Assembly (NCBI GenBank): GCA_027073795.1 | Contig: JALTEW010000300.1 | Span: 1-7,138 of the forward strand | Source: a bacterium | Lineage (GTDB): Bacteria; Desulfobacterota; S145-22 | Reading direction: 5' to 3' | Length of the DNA stretch: 7,138 nt | In this document: one piece after another, positions 1 through 5,780 of the stretch | Numbering within the stretch: the first letter of the stretch is position 1 | Layout of the letters: the number at the start of each line of letters is the position of its first letter | Program-made: the position numbers and the translations under genes | The notes under the pieces: generated by a model | What the model saw: only the letters and a program-made list of their open reading frames with translations | Told to the model about the DNA's origin: nothing | Databases searched by the model: none

Positions 1-625
1 CCCCGATCTCCCCAGACGACAGCTCAATGCGGTCCCCTGGACGGAAGGGGCGATCAATCATGATGGAAAAGCCCGAAATCATGTTGGTTAGGGTTTCTTT
101 TGCGGCGAGGCCAATGGCAAGGGAGCCCACGCCGAGCGCTGTTACGAGTGACCAGACATCATAGCTGAAGTGTTTGAGGGTCACAATAACGGAAAAGGTA
201 AAGATAAAGATACCGGAAACCCTTTTCGCCAGGGGGATAAATTCCCTTACAAGGTAAGGTGCGCGCTCTTTTTGCTGAAGTTTCTGGCCGTACCAGTCAA
301 AAAAGGTCGTGATAAGCCGGTGAAGCATGTAGGTCACGACCGCGACACCGGCGACAAAGATGCCGCCGATAAGGGCTTTCGTGACATGGCCTTGGAAGGG
401 GAGGCGCGTGACGGCGAGATGGAGCCCGTAGATAATGATGATGTAGAAAACGGGCCGCATGAGAATTTCCAGGATACGGTCGTCCATGGAGGTAGGAGTC
501 TTCTTCAACCATCGCAGGACCCACCGGCTCATGATGGCCTTAACCAGGTAGGCAATTCCCACAAACAGTACGAAGATGCCCGCCGATATCAGGGAGGATT
601 TCCCTATGACTTCAAGATGACTCAT
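1..625 (-). CDS. MscS-family mechanosensitive ion channel, N-terminal 208 residues (3' end cut by window edge)
   Basis: This is probably an inner-membrane small-conductance mechanosensitive channel that opens under membrane tension and releases solutes during hypo-osmotic shock. The visible 208 residues show hydrophobic segments at about 11-31, 57-75, 84-104, 127-150 and 158-178. The last is the family's pore helix: ALGVGSLAIGLAAKET at 163-178, rich in Gly and Ala. It is followed by the start of the beta domain, with DRPFRPGDRIEL at 191-202. Five predicted helices resemble the medium-sized YnaI-like members more than the three-helix E. coli MscS. The start is the ATG at 625-623, which overlaps the purB stop as ATGA, so translation is probably coupled to purB. 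The C-terminal cytoplasmic vestibule lies outside the window. Family assignment is firm; ion selectivity and gating cannot be judged. The 169-codon frame on the opposite strand here is a shadow. Confidence 0.9.
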   Translation of the reverse strand, partial: MSHLEVIGKSSLISAGIFVLFVGIAYLVKAIMSRWVLRWLKKTPTSMDDRILEILMRPVFYIIIIYGLHLAVTRLPFQGHVTKALIGGIFVAGVAVVTYMLHRLITTFFDWYGQKLQQKERAPYLVREFIPLAKRVSGIFIFTFSVIVTLKHFSYDVWSLVTALGVGSLAIGLAAKETLTNMISGFSIMIDRPFRPGDRIELSSGEIG

Positions 626-1926
626 CTTTCTGAACTGCCGAAAACACGCTCGAAAATGGTATCCACATGTTTTAGGTGATACGAGATGTCAAACAGGGCC
701 ATAAGCTCTGTATTGTCAAGATATCTGCCAATCTCCGGGTCCTCACGCAAAAGGGCCTGAAAGTTCCTGTCCTCGTTCCAGGCCTTCATGGCATTGCGTT
801 GAACCATGACATACGCGTCATCCCGGGACACACCCTTTTCCACCAGGGCCAAGAGCACCCGCTGGGAATAGATAAGGCCGTGGGTTCTGTTCAGGTTTTC
901 CATCATCCGCTCGGGATAGACCACCAGACCGTCAAGGATGTCCCTTGCCCGATTAAGCATGTAATCAATGAGGATGCAACTGTCGGGGGCAATCACCCTC
1001 TCCACCGACGAGTGGCTGATGTCCCTTTCGTGCCACAGGGCAATATTCTCTAGAGACACCTGGGCGTAGCTCTTGACAAGCCGGGCCAAGCCGCAGATAT
1101 TCTCCGATCCAACGGGGTTTCGCTTGTGCGGCATGGCCGAAGACCCCTTTTGTCCTTGGGCGAACTTTTCCTCCGCCTCCAGCACCTCCGTACGCTGAAG
1201 ATGCCTGATTTCCGTCGCGATCTTCTCAAGGGTTCCAGACAAAATAGCGATGGTAGTAAAGAAGTGCGCGTGCCTGTCCCGTTGAATAATCTGGGTTGAA
1301 ACAGGTGCTGGTTTAAGTCCCAGTTTCTCACACACATATGCCTCCACACTCGGGTCCACATTGGCAAAGGTTCCCACCGCACCGGAAATCTTACCCACCG
1401 CAACCTCTTCAACCGCCTGCCTAAAACGGGTTCTGTTCCGTTCCATCTCCGCGTACCAGAGAGCAAGTTTAAGCCCGAACGTGACAGGCTCCGCGTGGAT
1501 GCCGTGGGAACGCCCTATTTGTGGGGTGTCCTTAAACTCGTATGCGCGACGTTTCAAGACGTCCATCAATGCATCGATATCCTCAAGAATCAACGTTGAG
1601 GCACGTTTAAGCATCAGTGCCAGGGCCGTATCCAGGATATCTGACGAGGTGACACCCAGATGGACGAAACGGGCGGGCGGTCCTACGTGTTCCTCGATCG
1701 AGCTGACGAAGGCGATGACGTCGTGCCGGGTGATTTTTTCAAGCTCATTGATGCGGTTTACATCCACCGCTGCACGTGATTTGATAGCTTTTAGGTCCTC
1801 ATCGGGAATGACGCCAAGGTGGTTCCATCCCTCGCAGATAGCGATTTCCACTTCCAGCCACGTAGAGAATTTTGCTTCATCTGTCCAGAGTTTCCCCATC
1901 GCCTCCCGGGTGTATCGTGGAATCAT
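622..1926 (-). CDS. purB: Adenylosuccinate lyase
   Basis: PurB is a cytosolic homotetrameric lyase of the fumarase/aspartase superfamily. It removes fumarate twice in purine synthesis: SAICAR to AICAR, and adenylosuccinate to AMP. The 434-residue protein is close in length and sequence to B. subtilis PurB. Visible active-site elements are H68 (TRHDV), H89 (FVHLG), H141 (GRSHGIHAEP) and the signature loop GSSAMPHKRNP at 261-271 with its catalytic serine, followed by E275. The active-site frame therefore appears intact. The frame is open upstream to a TTG at 1953, but the ATG at 1926 is preferred: AGAGAGG lies five bases before it and the family begins MIxRY at this point. The gene is downstream of yycJ and overlaps the channel gene by four bases. 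Nothing points to a frameshift or loss of function. Confidence 0.97.
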   Translation of the reverse strand: MIPRYTREAMGKLWTDEAKFSTWLEVEIAICEGWNHLGVIPDEDLKAIKSRAAVDVNRINELEKITRHDVIAFVSSIEEHVGPPARFVHLGVTSSDILDTALALMLKRASTLILEDIDALMDVLKRRAYEFKDTPQIGRSHGIHAEPVTFGLKLALWYAEMERNRTRFRQAVEEVAVGKISGAVGTFANVDPSVEAYVCEKLGLKPAPVSTQIIQRDRHAHFFTTIAILSGTLEKIATEIRHLQRTEVLEAEEKFAQGQKGSSAMPHKRNPVGSENICGLARLVKSYAQVSLENIALWHERDISHSSVERVIAPDSCILIDYMLNRARDILDGLVVYPERMMENLNRTHGLIYSQRVLLALVEKGVSRDDAYVMVQRNAMKAWNEDRNFQALLREDPEIGRYLDNTELMALFDISYHLKHVDTIFERVFGSSER

Positions 1927-1931
1927 AAAAG

Positions 1932-1938
1932 CCTCTCT
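1932..1938 (-). promoter_or_regulatory. Ribosome binding site that fixes the purB start
   Basis: On the minus strand the sequence reads AGAGAGG, then five bases, then the ATG at 1926. This spacing is near optimal and favours the ATG over the in-frame TTG at 1953, for which I see no comparable site. Confidence 0.65.
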
Positions 1939-1948
1939 TTCATCGGCA

Positions 1949-2003
1949 GGCAAAAGGCTAAGGGCCTAAGCCCTTGAGATTGAACTTTCCGTTGCCTATT
2001 GCC
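1949..2003 (-). repeat. Nested inverted repeat in the yycJ-purB spacer
   Basis: The outer arms are 1949-1958 (GGCAAAAGGC) and 1994-2003 (GCCTATTGCC), which pair over ten bases with one mismatch. Inside lies a perfect six-base hairpin, AAGGGC at 1960-1965 and GCCCTT at 1970-1975, with a four-base loop. No uridine run follows on the minus strand, so it does not look like a normal intrinsic terminator. It could be an attenuating or stabilising structure in a yycJ-purB message, or a dispersed intergenic repeat. The minus strand also carries GGAAAGTTC (1982-1990), which is found again in the spacer after cbiA. Confidence 0.5.
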
Positions 2004-2009
2004 TTTTCT

Positions 2010-2774
2010 TTATAAAATCCTTATTGGCCGGTCCGGTCGGGCCACTACCACCTGCTTGGGATCTACCTGCCGCCCCATCTTTTGCAACAGGCATTCCAGC
2101 GCCGATTCAGGTGTATTATTCGTTTCGCTCAAATGAGCCAGCACCACTTTCTCGAGGTCGGAGTGAAAAATTGTTTCGACAAACTTGGATGCACTGGGAT
2201 TAGAAAGATGTCCCTTCCGTCCATGAATCCTCTGTTTCAACTCCCAGGGGTAGGGTCCCTCCATGAGCATATCGGGGTCGTGGTTAAACTCCACCACGGC
2301 AATATGGGTTCCTCGCATGTTTTCTCGCACCAGTTGGGTTACCACCCCCAGATCCGTGGCCGCCCCCACCTTCAAATGCCCATCCGTCAATGAGAACCCC
2401 AGCGGTTCAACTGCGTCATGGGAAATCAGGAACGGACTGAACCAGAAGGCGCCAATCTCGAAAGGGGTATCGGGATCGATACATTCCAAACGGGGCAACT
2501 CTTTTACAGTTTCCTCCGACGCCCGGTAGGTTCGCTCTGTAACATAAACCGGAATCCTGTACCGGCGTGCCAACGGGCCGACCCCCCGGATATGGTCTGT
2601 ATGCTCGTGGGAAACCACAATCCCCGAAAGATCAGCGGCTGATTTTCCCAAAATCCCAAGCCTCCGTTCAATCTCTTTTGCTGATATCCCCACATCCAAT
2701 AAAATGGATGTTTTCCCTGATTCAATATAAAGGGAATTTCCCTTACTTCCGCTGGCGAGGACCACAATCTCCAT
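2010..2774 (-). CDS. yycJ: YycJ/WalJ-type metallo-beta-lactamase-fold hydrolase
   Basis: This 254-residue protein is a cytosolic metallo-beta-lactamase-fold enzyme, closest in style to B. subtilis YycJ (WalJ). That family is thought to be nucleases, and in Firmicutes it is encoded in the walRK operon and linked to cell-wall and DNA-repair phenotypes. The start MEIVVLASGSKGNS is typical. The metal-binding motif HEHTDH is at 56-61, with further candidate ligands H119 (ISHD), D141 (ATDLG), H165 (EFNHD) and H214 (LAHLSE). A second conserved block, GRKGHLSN, lies at 185-192. All expected ligand positions look filled and the length is normal. The start is ATG 2774; the only ribosome-site candidate is a weak AGGG some nine bases upstream. 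It is the first of three minus-strand genes, but no walRK homologue is visible here, so its physiological partner is unknown. The exact substrate is not established by sequence. Confidence 0.88.
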   Translation of the reverse strand: MEIVVLASGSKGNSLYIESGKTSILLDVGISAKEIERRLGILGKSAADLSGIVVSHEHTDHIRGVGPLARRYRIPVYVTERTYRASEETVKELPRLECIDPDTPFEIGAFWFSPFLISHDAVEPLGFSLTDGHLKVGAATDLGVVTQLVRENMRGTHIAVVEFNHDPDMLMEGPYPWELKQRIHGRKGHLSNPSASKFVETIFHSDLEKVVLAHLSETNNTPESALECLLQKMGRQVDPKQVVVARPDRPIRIL

Positions 2775-2865
2775 GGTTTATGCCCTATCCCGAATACCCT
2801 GAAAAGTCAAGATAAAGGGGGGTGTGACGTATCATTTTTTCCTATTTCCCCGTTTCAGGAAGCCG

Positions 2866-2880
2866 ACTTATCTTATAAGT
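2866..2880. repeat. Short perfect inverted repeat, possible operator
   Basis: ACTTAT and ATAAGT face each other across a three-base loop (CTT). The element lies 92 bp upstream of the yycJ start. Its length and symmetry suit a protein-binding site better than a terminator, since no T-run follows in either direction. Such a short A/T-rich palindrome could also arise by chance. Confidence 0.3.
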
Positions 2881-3019
2881 TCTCAATAAGCTGAATCCCC
2901 AAAGTCAAGACGGCCATTGAGAGAAAATAAGGTGTAAAAGTTTTCTTGTTTCCATCATCAAGCTGCCTTTTTCTGTCTCGTTCGCAATCTGATAAAAATC
3001 GGCGCCCCGTCTCTAACGC

Positions 3020-3049
3020 CTTCAGATTTTACCTATAAAGAATTGAAAC
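3020..3049 (+). repeat. Solitary CRISPR-repeat-like 30-mer
   Basis: The last 19 bases, ACCTATAAAGAATTGAAAC, differ at one base from the 3' half of a well-known class of 30-base type I/III CRISPR repeats, in which ACCTATAAGG is followed by AATTGAAAC. The 5' half is T-rich, as in that class, but fits less well. No second copy occurs at spacer distance on either side, nor elsewhere in the window, so this is not an array. It may be the last remnant of one. Support comes from the Cas4-like fragment starting 53 bp downstream. The match was made from memory of repeat families and was not searched. Confidence 0.4.
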
Positions 3050-3102
3050 ACAAATAGCGGCTTGGTAGCTTGTCTCCTCCCCTAAAATGGTGAAGCAATG
3101 GG

Positions 3103-3231
3103 ATGACGACGCGGGAAGAAATCTTTAACGGCACCGTGTTCTACGCCTACCGGGTTTGCACTCGTGAGGCGTGGTTTTACAAGGTTTTTCCCCTCTCGTT
3201 TAGTGCCCTTGTCTTGCCCTTTCAGCCTTGA
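3103..3231 (+). pseudogene. Cas4-like N-terminal fragment (42 codons)
   Basis: This small frame, ATG 3103 to TGA 3231, encodes 42 residues. Residues 5-26 carry the pattern seen at the start of Cas4 exonucleases: N9-G10-T11, Y14, Y16, V18-C19, R21 and W24. In Cas4 the cysteine of this motif is a ligand of the iron-sulfur cluster, and the protein trims prespacers during CRISPR adaptation. After about residue 30 the similarity ends and the frame stops. The rest of the family's roughly 160-200 residues, including the PD-(D/E)XK catalytic core and the C-terminal cysteines, is absent, so it cannot be an active Cas4. A weak GGTGA lies nine bases before the ATG. I read it as the 5' stump of a deleted cas4. 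A chance frame, or a different small protein, remains possible. Confidence 0.45.
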
Positions 3232-3360
3232 GCTTACTCGCCAATTTCCTAACCCCGCAAGAAATAGGGAAACTCCAATTATGCGCCTTCCTCCAATTCA
3301 CTGATCAATCGTTTTACGTGGAATTGGGTGAATATCCAAGGCATGTGCGGTGCACCTTCC

Positions 3361-3389
3361 TTGAATTACCGGTTTCGAAGGATTATAGT
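3361..3389 (+). promoter_or_regulatory. Candidate sigma-70 promoter for mazG
   Basis: The -35 hexamer TTGAAT (3361-3366) and the -10 hexamer TATAGT (3384-3389) are separated by exactly 17 bases. Each matches four or five of six consensus positions. Transcription would begin about seven bases after the -10 box, at or beside the A of the mazG ATG at 3396. The message would then have essentially no 5' leader. The only purine-rich stretch upstream of the ATG, AAGGA, lies partly within the promoter spacer and too far from the start. Confidence 0.55.
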
Positions 3390-3395
3390 GCCGAC

Positions 3396-4184
3396 ATGCA
3401 AAAGGATGATACATGCGGGGAGTTACTTGAGTTCCTTGAGATTATCCGGCGTCTCCGCGCGCCAGACGGATGCCCCTGGGATCGGGAGCAAACCCATGAA
3501 AGCCTGAAATCCTACGTGATTGAAGAGGCCTATGAACTGGTGGATGCGATTGATTCGGGAGACGACGAACAGATCAAGGAGGAACTGGGAGACGTTTTTC
3601 TTCAGATAGCCCTCCATTGCCAGATCGCCTCTGAACGTGATGCTTTTTCATTTAAAGACGTGGTGGATGGTATCTCACGCAAGATGATTTATCGGCATCC
3701 TCACGTCTTTGGGGAAGTTACGGTCTCCTCTGCGAAGGAAGTCGAAGCCAACTGGTCCAGATTGAAACAGGCAGAGAGGAAAACAAGCTCGGTTTTGGAC
3801 GGGATTCCCAAGGACTTACCGGGTCTTTTGAGAGCACATCGGATGTCTGAAAGGGCTTCAAAGGTGGGGTTTGACTGGCCGGATGTAAAATCGATTTTCA
3901 AGAAGTTTGAGGAAGAGTTGGAGGAGGTGAAAGAGGCCTATCGTCATGGGAGTGTGAAGGAGGTGCAGGAGGAACTGGGGGACCTTCTCTTTGTTATCGT
4001 AAACTTGATCCGGCGTCTTGGCGGAAACGCGGAGGAAGTTATGCGCCAGACGACTATGAAGTTTTCAAGGAGGTTCCGGGAAATGGAAAAAATTCTCTCT
4101 GCCCGGCATCGCTCCTTTCCAGAACTGGGAATCGATGAAATGGACGAAGTCTGGGAAACTGTGAAGAAAAAAGAGCGAGCTTAG
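3396..4184 (+). CDS. mazG: Nucleoside triphosphate pyrophosphohydrolase MazG
   Basis: MazG hydrolyses (d)NTPs to monophosphates and pyrophosphate. It clears abnormal nucleotides and in E. coli is tied to the stringent response. The 262 residues match the E. coli length (263) and the tandem two-domain all-helical architecture. The N-terminal domain has CPWDREQT at 26-33, the metal-binding E43-E44-x-x-E47, E63-x-x-D66 in EELGDVF, and RHPHVF at 100-105. The C-terminal domain has VGFDW at 157-161, an EExxE helix at about 172-177, E193-x-x-D196 in EELGDLLF, and a KFxRRFREME helix. Both domains look intact. The frame is open further upstream to a TTG at 3228, but the ATG at 3396 is preferred: family similarity starts just after it and a promoter occupies the extension. 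The gene is divergent from yycJ and is followed at 203 bp by cbiA in the same direction. Confidence 0.95.
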   Translation: MQKDDTCGELLEFLEIIRRLRAPDGCPWDREQTHESLKSYVIEEAYELVDAIDSGDDEQIKEELGDVFLQIALHCQIASERDAFSFKDVVDGISRKMIYRHPHVFGEVTVSSAKEVEANWSRLKQAERKTSSVLDGIPKDLPGLLRAHRMSERASKVGFDWPDVKSIFKKFEEELEEVKEAYRHGSVKEVQEELGDLLFVIVNLIRRLGGNAEEVMRQTTMKFSRRFREMEKILSARHRSFPELGIDEMDEVWETVKKKERA

Positions 4185-4222
4185 TCCATCTTTTCAGCAT
4201 TGGTGTTGAAGAGATGGACTGA
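4181..4222 (+). repeat. Inverted repeat overlapping the mazG stop codon
   Basis: Left arm 4181-4196 pairs with right arm 4207-4222 over 16 bases, with two G-U wobbles and no mismatch, around a ten-base loop. The left arm includes the TAG stop (4182-4184). No U-rich tail follows, so it is not a standard intrinsic terminator. It could protect the 3' end of mazG mRNA, limit read-through into cbiA, or be a binding site. Confidence 0.6.
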
Positions 4223-4246
4223 TAGGTCAGGACAAGGTTCGGAGAG

Positions 4247-4281
4247 ACGTGCCATTCGATACACCGAAGCGGGATGCACGT
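4247..4281 (+). repeat. Imperfect nested hairpin in the mazG-cbiA spacer
   Basis: ACGTGC (4247-4252) pairs with GCACGT (4276-4281). Inside them TTCG (4255-4258) pairs with CGAA (4265-4268) around a six-base loop. The 203-bp spacer could therefore fold. I found none of the conserved blocks of a cobalamin riboswitch on the cbiA sense strand, so no ligand is proposed. Confidence 0.3.
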
Positions 4282-4329
4282 GGCAGGACGGTGGACCATG
4301 GTGCGTTCCAAGGCTGTTTCTTGCGTCCC

Positions 4330-4359
4330 TTGATTATGCAAGAGATTTTTGGGTAAACT
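4330..4359 (+). promoter_or_regulatory. Weak candidate promoter for cbiA
   Basis: TTGATT (4330-4335) and TAAACT (4354-4359) lie 18 bases apart, each matching four of six consensus positions. The predicted start near 4366 would leave a leader of about 22 bases that just includes the AAGGAG ribosome site. This agrees with the GTG start at 4388. With imperfect hexamers the site is only suggestive. Confidence 0.35.
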
Positions 4360-4370
4360 GGCCACTATGG

Positions 4371-4376
4371 AAGGAG
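4371..4376 (+). promoter_or_regulatory. Ribosome binding site that favours the GTG start of cbiA
   Basis: AAGGAG lies 11 bases before GTG 4388. This is slightly long but usable. The upstream ATG (4367) and TTG (4349) have no such site, and the AAGGAG would fall inside their coding sequence. Confidence 0.5.
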
Positions 4377-4387
4377 AGCGGCGGCCA

Positions 4388-5767
4388 GTGAAAAAGACCG
4401 GGGTTGTTATTGCGGCAACGCACAGTGGATCGGGGAAAACCACTTTGGCTCTGGGGATGATGGCCGCGCTGAAAAGGCGCGGCCTGAAGGTCCAGCCGTT
4501 CAAGGTCGGCCCCGATTTCATCGATCCAGGCCATCATGCCGCTATTACCGGGCTTCCCAGTCGGAACCTCGATGGCTGGATGCTTTCCAGGTCATACAAT
4601 CTATCCCTCTTTAGCCGCCTGATGAAAGATGCCGATTGCGGCGTGGTGGAAGGGGTCATGGGCCTTTTTGACGGGTTTTCCCCGGTTTTGGACGCCGGGA
4701 GCACGGCGGAGATGGCTAAGTGGCTGAACCTGCCCGTTCTTCTGATTGTGGACGCCGCCAGCATGGCCCGCAGCGCCGCGGCGGTGGTAAAAGGATTTGA
4801 GGCCTTCGATCCTGATGTAAAATTCGCGGGCGTTGTTTTCAACCGGGTGGGGTCTCAAAACCATCTTTCCATACTGAAAGAGGCCATTTCCCGCTATTGT
4901 GACATTCCGTGCCTGGGGGGCATCATCCGTGACGACCGCCTCGTGATGCCGGAGCGTCACCTGGGGCTTGTTACTTCGGAGGAAGCGTTTCTCTCCGGTG
5001 AAAAACTGGATTACCTGGTAAAGGTTATCGAGGATGGTTTGGATCTGGAAAGCTTGCTTAGGACCTGTGAAATCGCTCTGCCGGATGTACCCACTAAAGA
5101 GTTGGTCGCGACTGGAAGAGAGGCCAGAGTCGCTGTGGCGCGGGATGCCGCTTTCTGTTTTTATTACCCGGACAACCTGGAGTTTTTGGAAAAGGCGGGC
5201 GCGGAACTGGTTTTTTTCAGCCCCTTGAGGGATGAAGTGGTTCCGAGGGGATGTCACGGGATCTATTTCGGAGGGGGTTACCCGGAGGTTTTTGCTGAGA
5301 CGCTTTCCGAAAACCGTTCCATGCGAGACTCTGTACGAGAGGCGGGGGGAAAAGGCTGTCCCATTTATGCCGAATGCGGCGGCCTCATGTTTCTCAGCGA
5401 GGGGATTACAACATTCGATGGAACACATTACCCTATGGCGGGGGTGTTTCCTTTCTCAACCCGGATGTTGAGGCGTTTCAGGGCCCTCGGTTACAGGGAA
5501 ATCCGCTTGCGTAAGAATAGCCCCCTGGGAAGGGCAGGCACGGTCGTGCGGGGGCACGAGTTCCATTATTCAGATATTTCGGGTGATGATGCAGAAGGCT
5601 TTAAACAGGCCTATGATGTCATCGAGAGAAAGGGAAGACAGGCAACGGTTGAGGGGTTCCGTATTCACAATACCCTGGCGAGTTACGTTCACCTCCATTT
5701 CGGCAGCAACCCGGAACTCGCGAAAAACTGGGTTGACTTCTGTGTTAAGTGCGATGTTCTAACGTGA
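4388..5767 (+). CDS. cbiA: Cobyrinate a,c-diamide synthase
   Basis: CbiA (CobB in aerobes) amidates the a and c carboxylates of cobyrinic acid using glutamine and ATP, an early corrin-ring step of cobalamin synthesis in the cytosol. From GTG 4388 the protein has 459 residues, the usual length. The N-terminal synthetase domain begins with the ATP loop THSGSGKTT at 11-19. It continues with GPDFIDPGHH at 41-50 and EGVMGLFDG at 88-96, both conserved in the family. The C-terminal class I glutamine amidotransferase domain has GGGYPE at 295-300, the nucleophile C330 in YAECGG, GHEFHYS at 389-395, and the catalytic-region histidines in HLHFGSNP from 435. All key residues are present. The methanogen homologue CfbB acts on Ni-sirohydrochlorin, but nothing else here suggests F430. 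No other cobalamin gene lies in the window, so cbiA sits apart from a cob cluster, at least on this side. Confidence 0.95.
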   Translation: MKKTGVVIAATHSGSGKTTLALGMMAALKRRGLKVQPFKVGPDFIDPGHHAAITGLPSRNLDGWMLSRSYNLSLFSRLMKDADCGVVEGVMGLFDGFSPVLDAGSTAEMAKWLNLPVLLIVDAASMARSAAAVVKGFEAFDPDVKFAGVVFNRVGSQNHLSILKEAISRYCDIPCLGGIIRDDRLVMPERHLGLVTSEEAFLSGEKLDYLVKVIEDGLDLESLLRTCEIALPDVPTKELVATGREARVAVARDAAFCFYYPDNLEFLEKAGAELVFFSPLRDEVVPRGCHGIYFGGGYPEVFAETLSENRSMRDSVREAGGKGCPIYAECGGLMFLSEGITTFDGTHYPMAGVFPFSTRMLRRFRALGYREIRLRKNSPLGRAGTVVRGHEFHYSDISGDDAEGFKQAYDVIERKGRQATVEGFRIHNTLASYVHLHFGSNPELAKNWVDFCVKCDVLT

Positions 5768-5780
5768 AGCTTGAAGAGTT

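Larger units (their letters stand above)
2775..3395. other. 621-bp gap between divergent yycJ and mazG
   Basis: No full gene is visible here on either strand. The stretch from about 2820 to 3090 is noticeably more A/T-rich than the flanking genes. It contains a short palindrome (2866-2880), a solitary CRISPR-repeat-like 30-mer (3020-3049), a Cas4-like N-terminal fragment (3103-3231) and a near-consensus promoter at its mazG end (3361-3389). The mazG frame stays open back to 3204, but that part matches nothing I know. The promoter for yycJ must also lie here or further left, yet no convincing one was found. The whole suggests an eroded insertion or deletion site. Confidence 0.6.

Noticed and set aside
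170..679. 169-codon frame antisense to the channel gene
   Set aside because: The minus strand encodes clear MscS-family sequence. The plus-strand product is low in recognisable features and highly charged.
1927..1953. TTG start at 1953 giving a 443-residue PurB
   Set aside because: ATG 1926 has a well-placed ribosome site and the family N-terminus begins there.
1361..1969. 202-codon frame antisense to purB
   Set aside because: It lies opposite conserved purB sequence and shows no recognisable features.
2782..2810. Candidate yycJ promoter on the minus strand (TTGACT, 17 bases, TAGGGC)
   Set aside because: The -35 box is good, but the -10 box matches the consensus at only two positions.
3020..3231. 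A functional CRISPR-Cas module
   Set aside because: There is one repeat-like unit, no spacers and only about 30 residues of Cas4-like sequence with no nuclease core. At most this is a relic.
3228..3395. TTG start at 3228 giving a 318-residue MazG
   Set aside because: The first 56 residues match nothing in the family, no ribosome site precedes the TTG, and a promoter lies inside the stretch. From ATG 3396 the length fits the family exactly.
4247..4310. CCTGCC on the minus strand, resembling part of a B12 box
   Set aside because: It is on the wrong strand for cbiA and none of the other riboswitch blocks accompanies it.
4200..4391. 63-codon frame ending in a GTGA overlap with the cbiA start
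   Set aside because: It starts with TTG without a ribosome site, begins inside the loop of an inverted repeat, is unusually rich in tryptophan and resembles no known protein. The overlap is most likely coincidental.
4601..5428. 275-codon frame antisense to cbiA
   Set aside because: It lies wholly over a strongly supported gene, has no recognisable motif and reads as a shadow of cbiA codon use.
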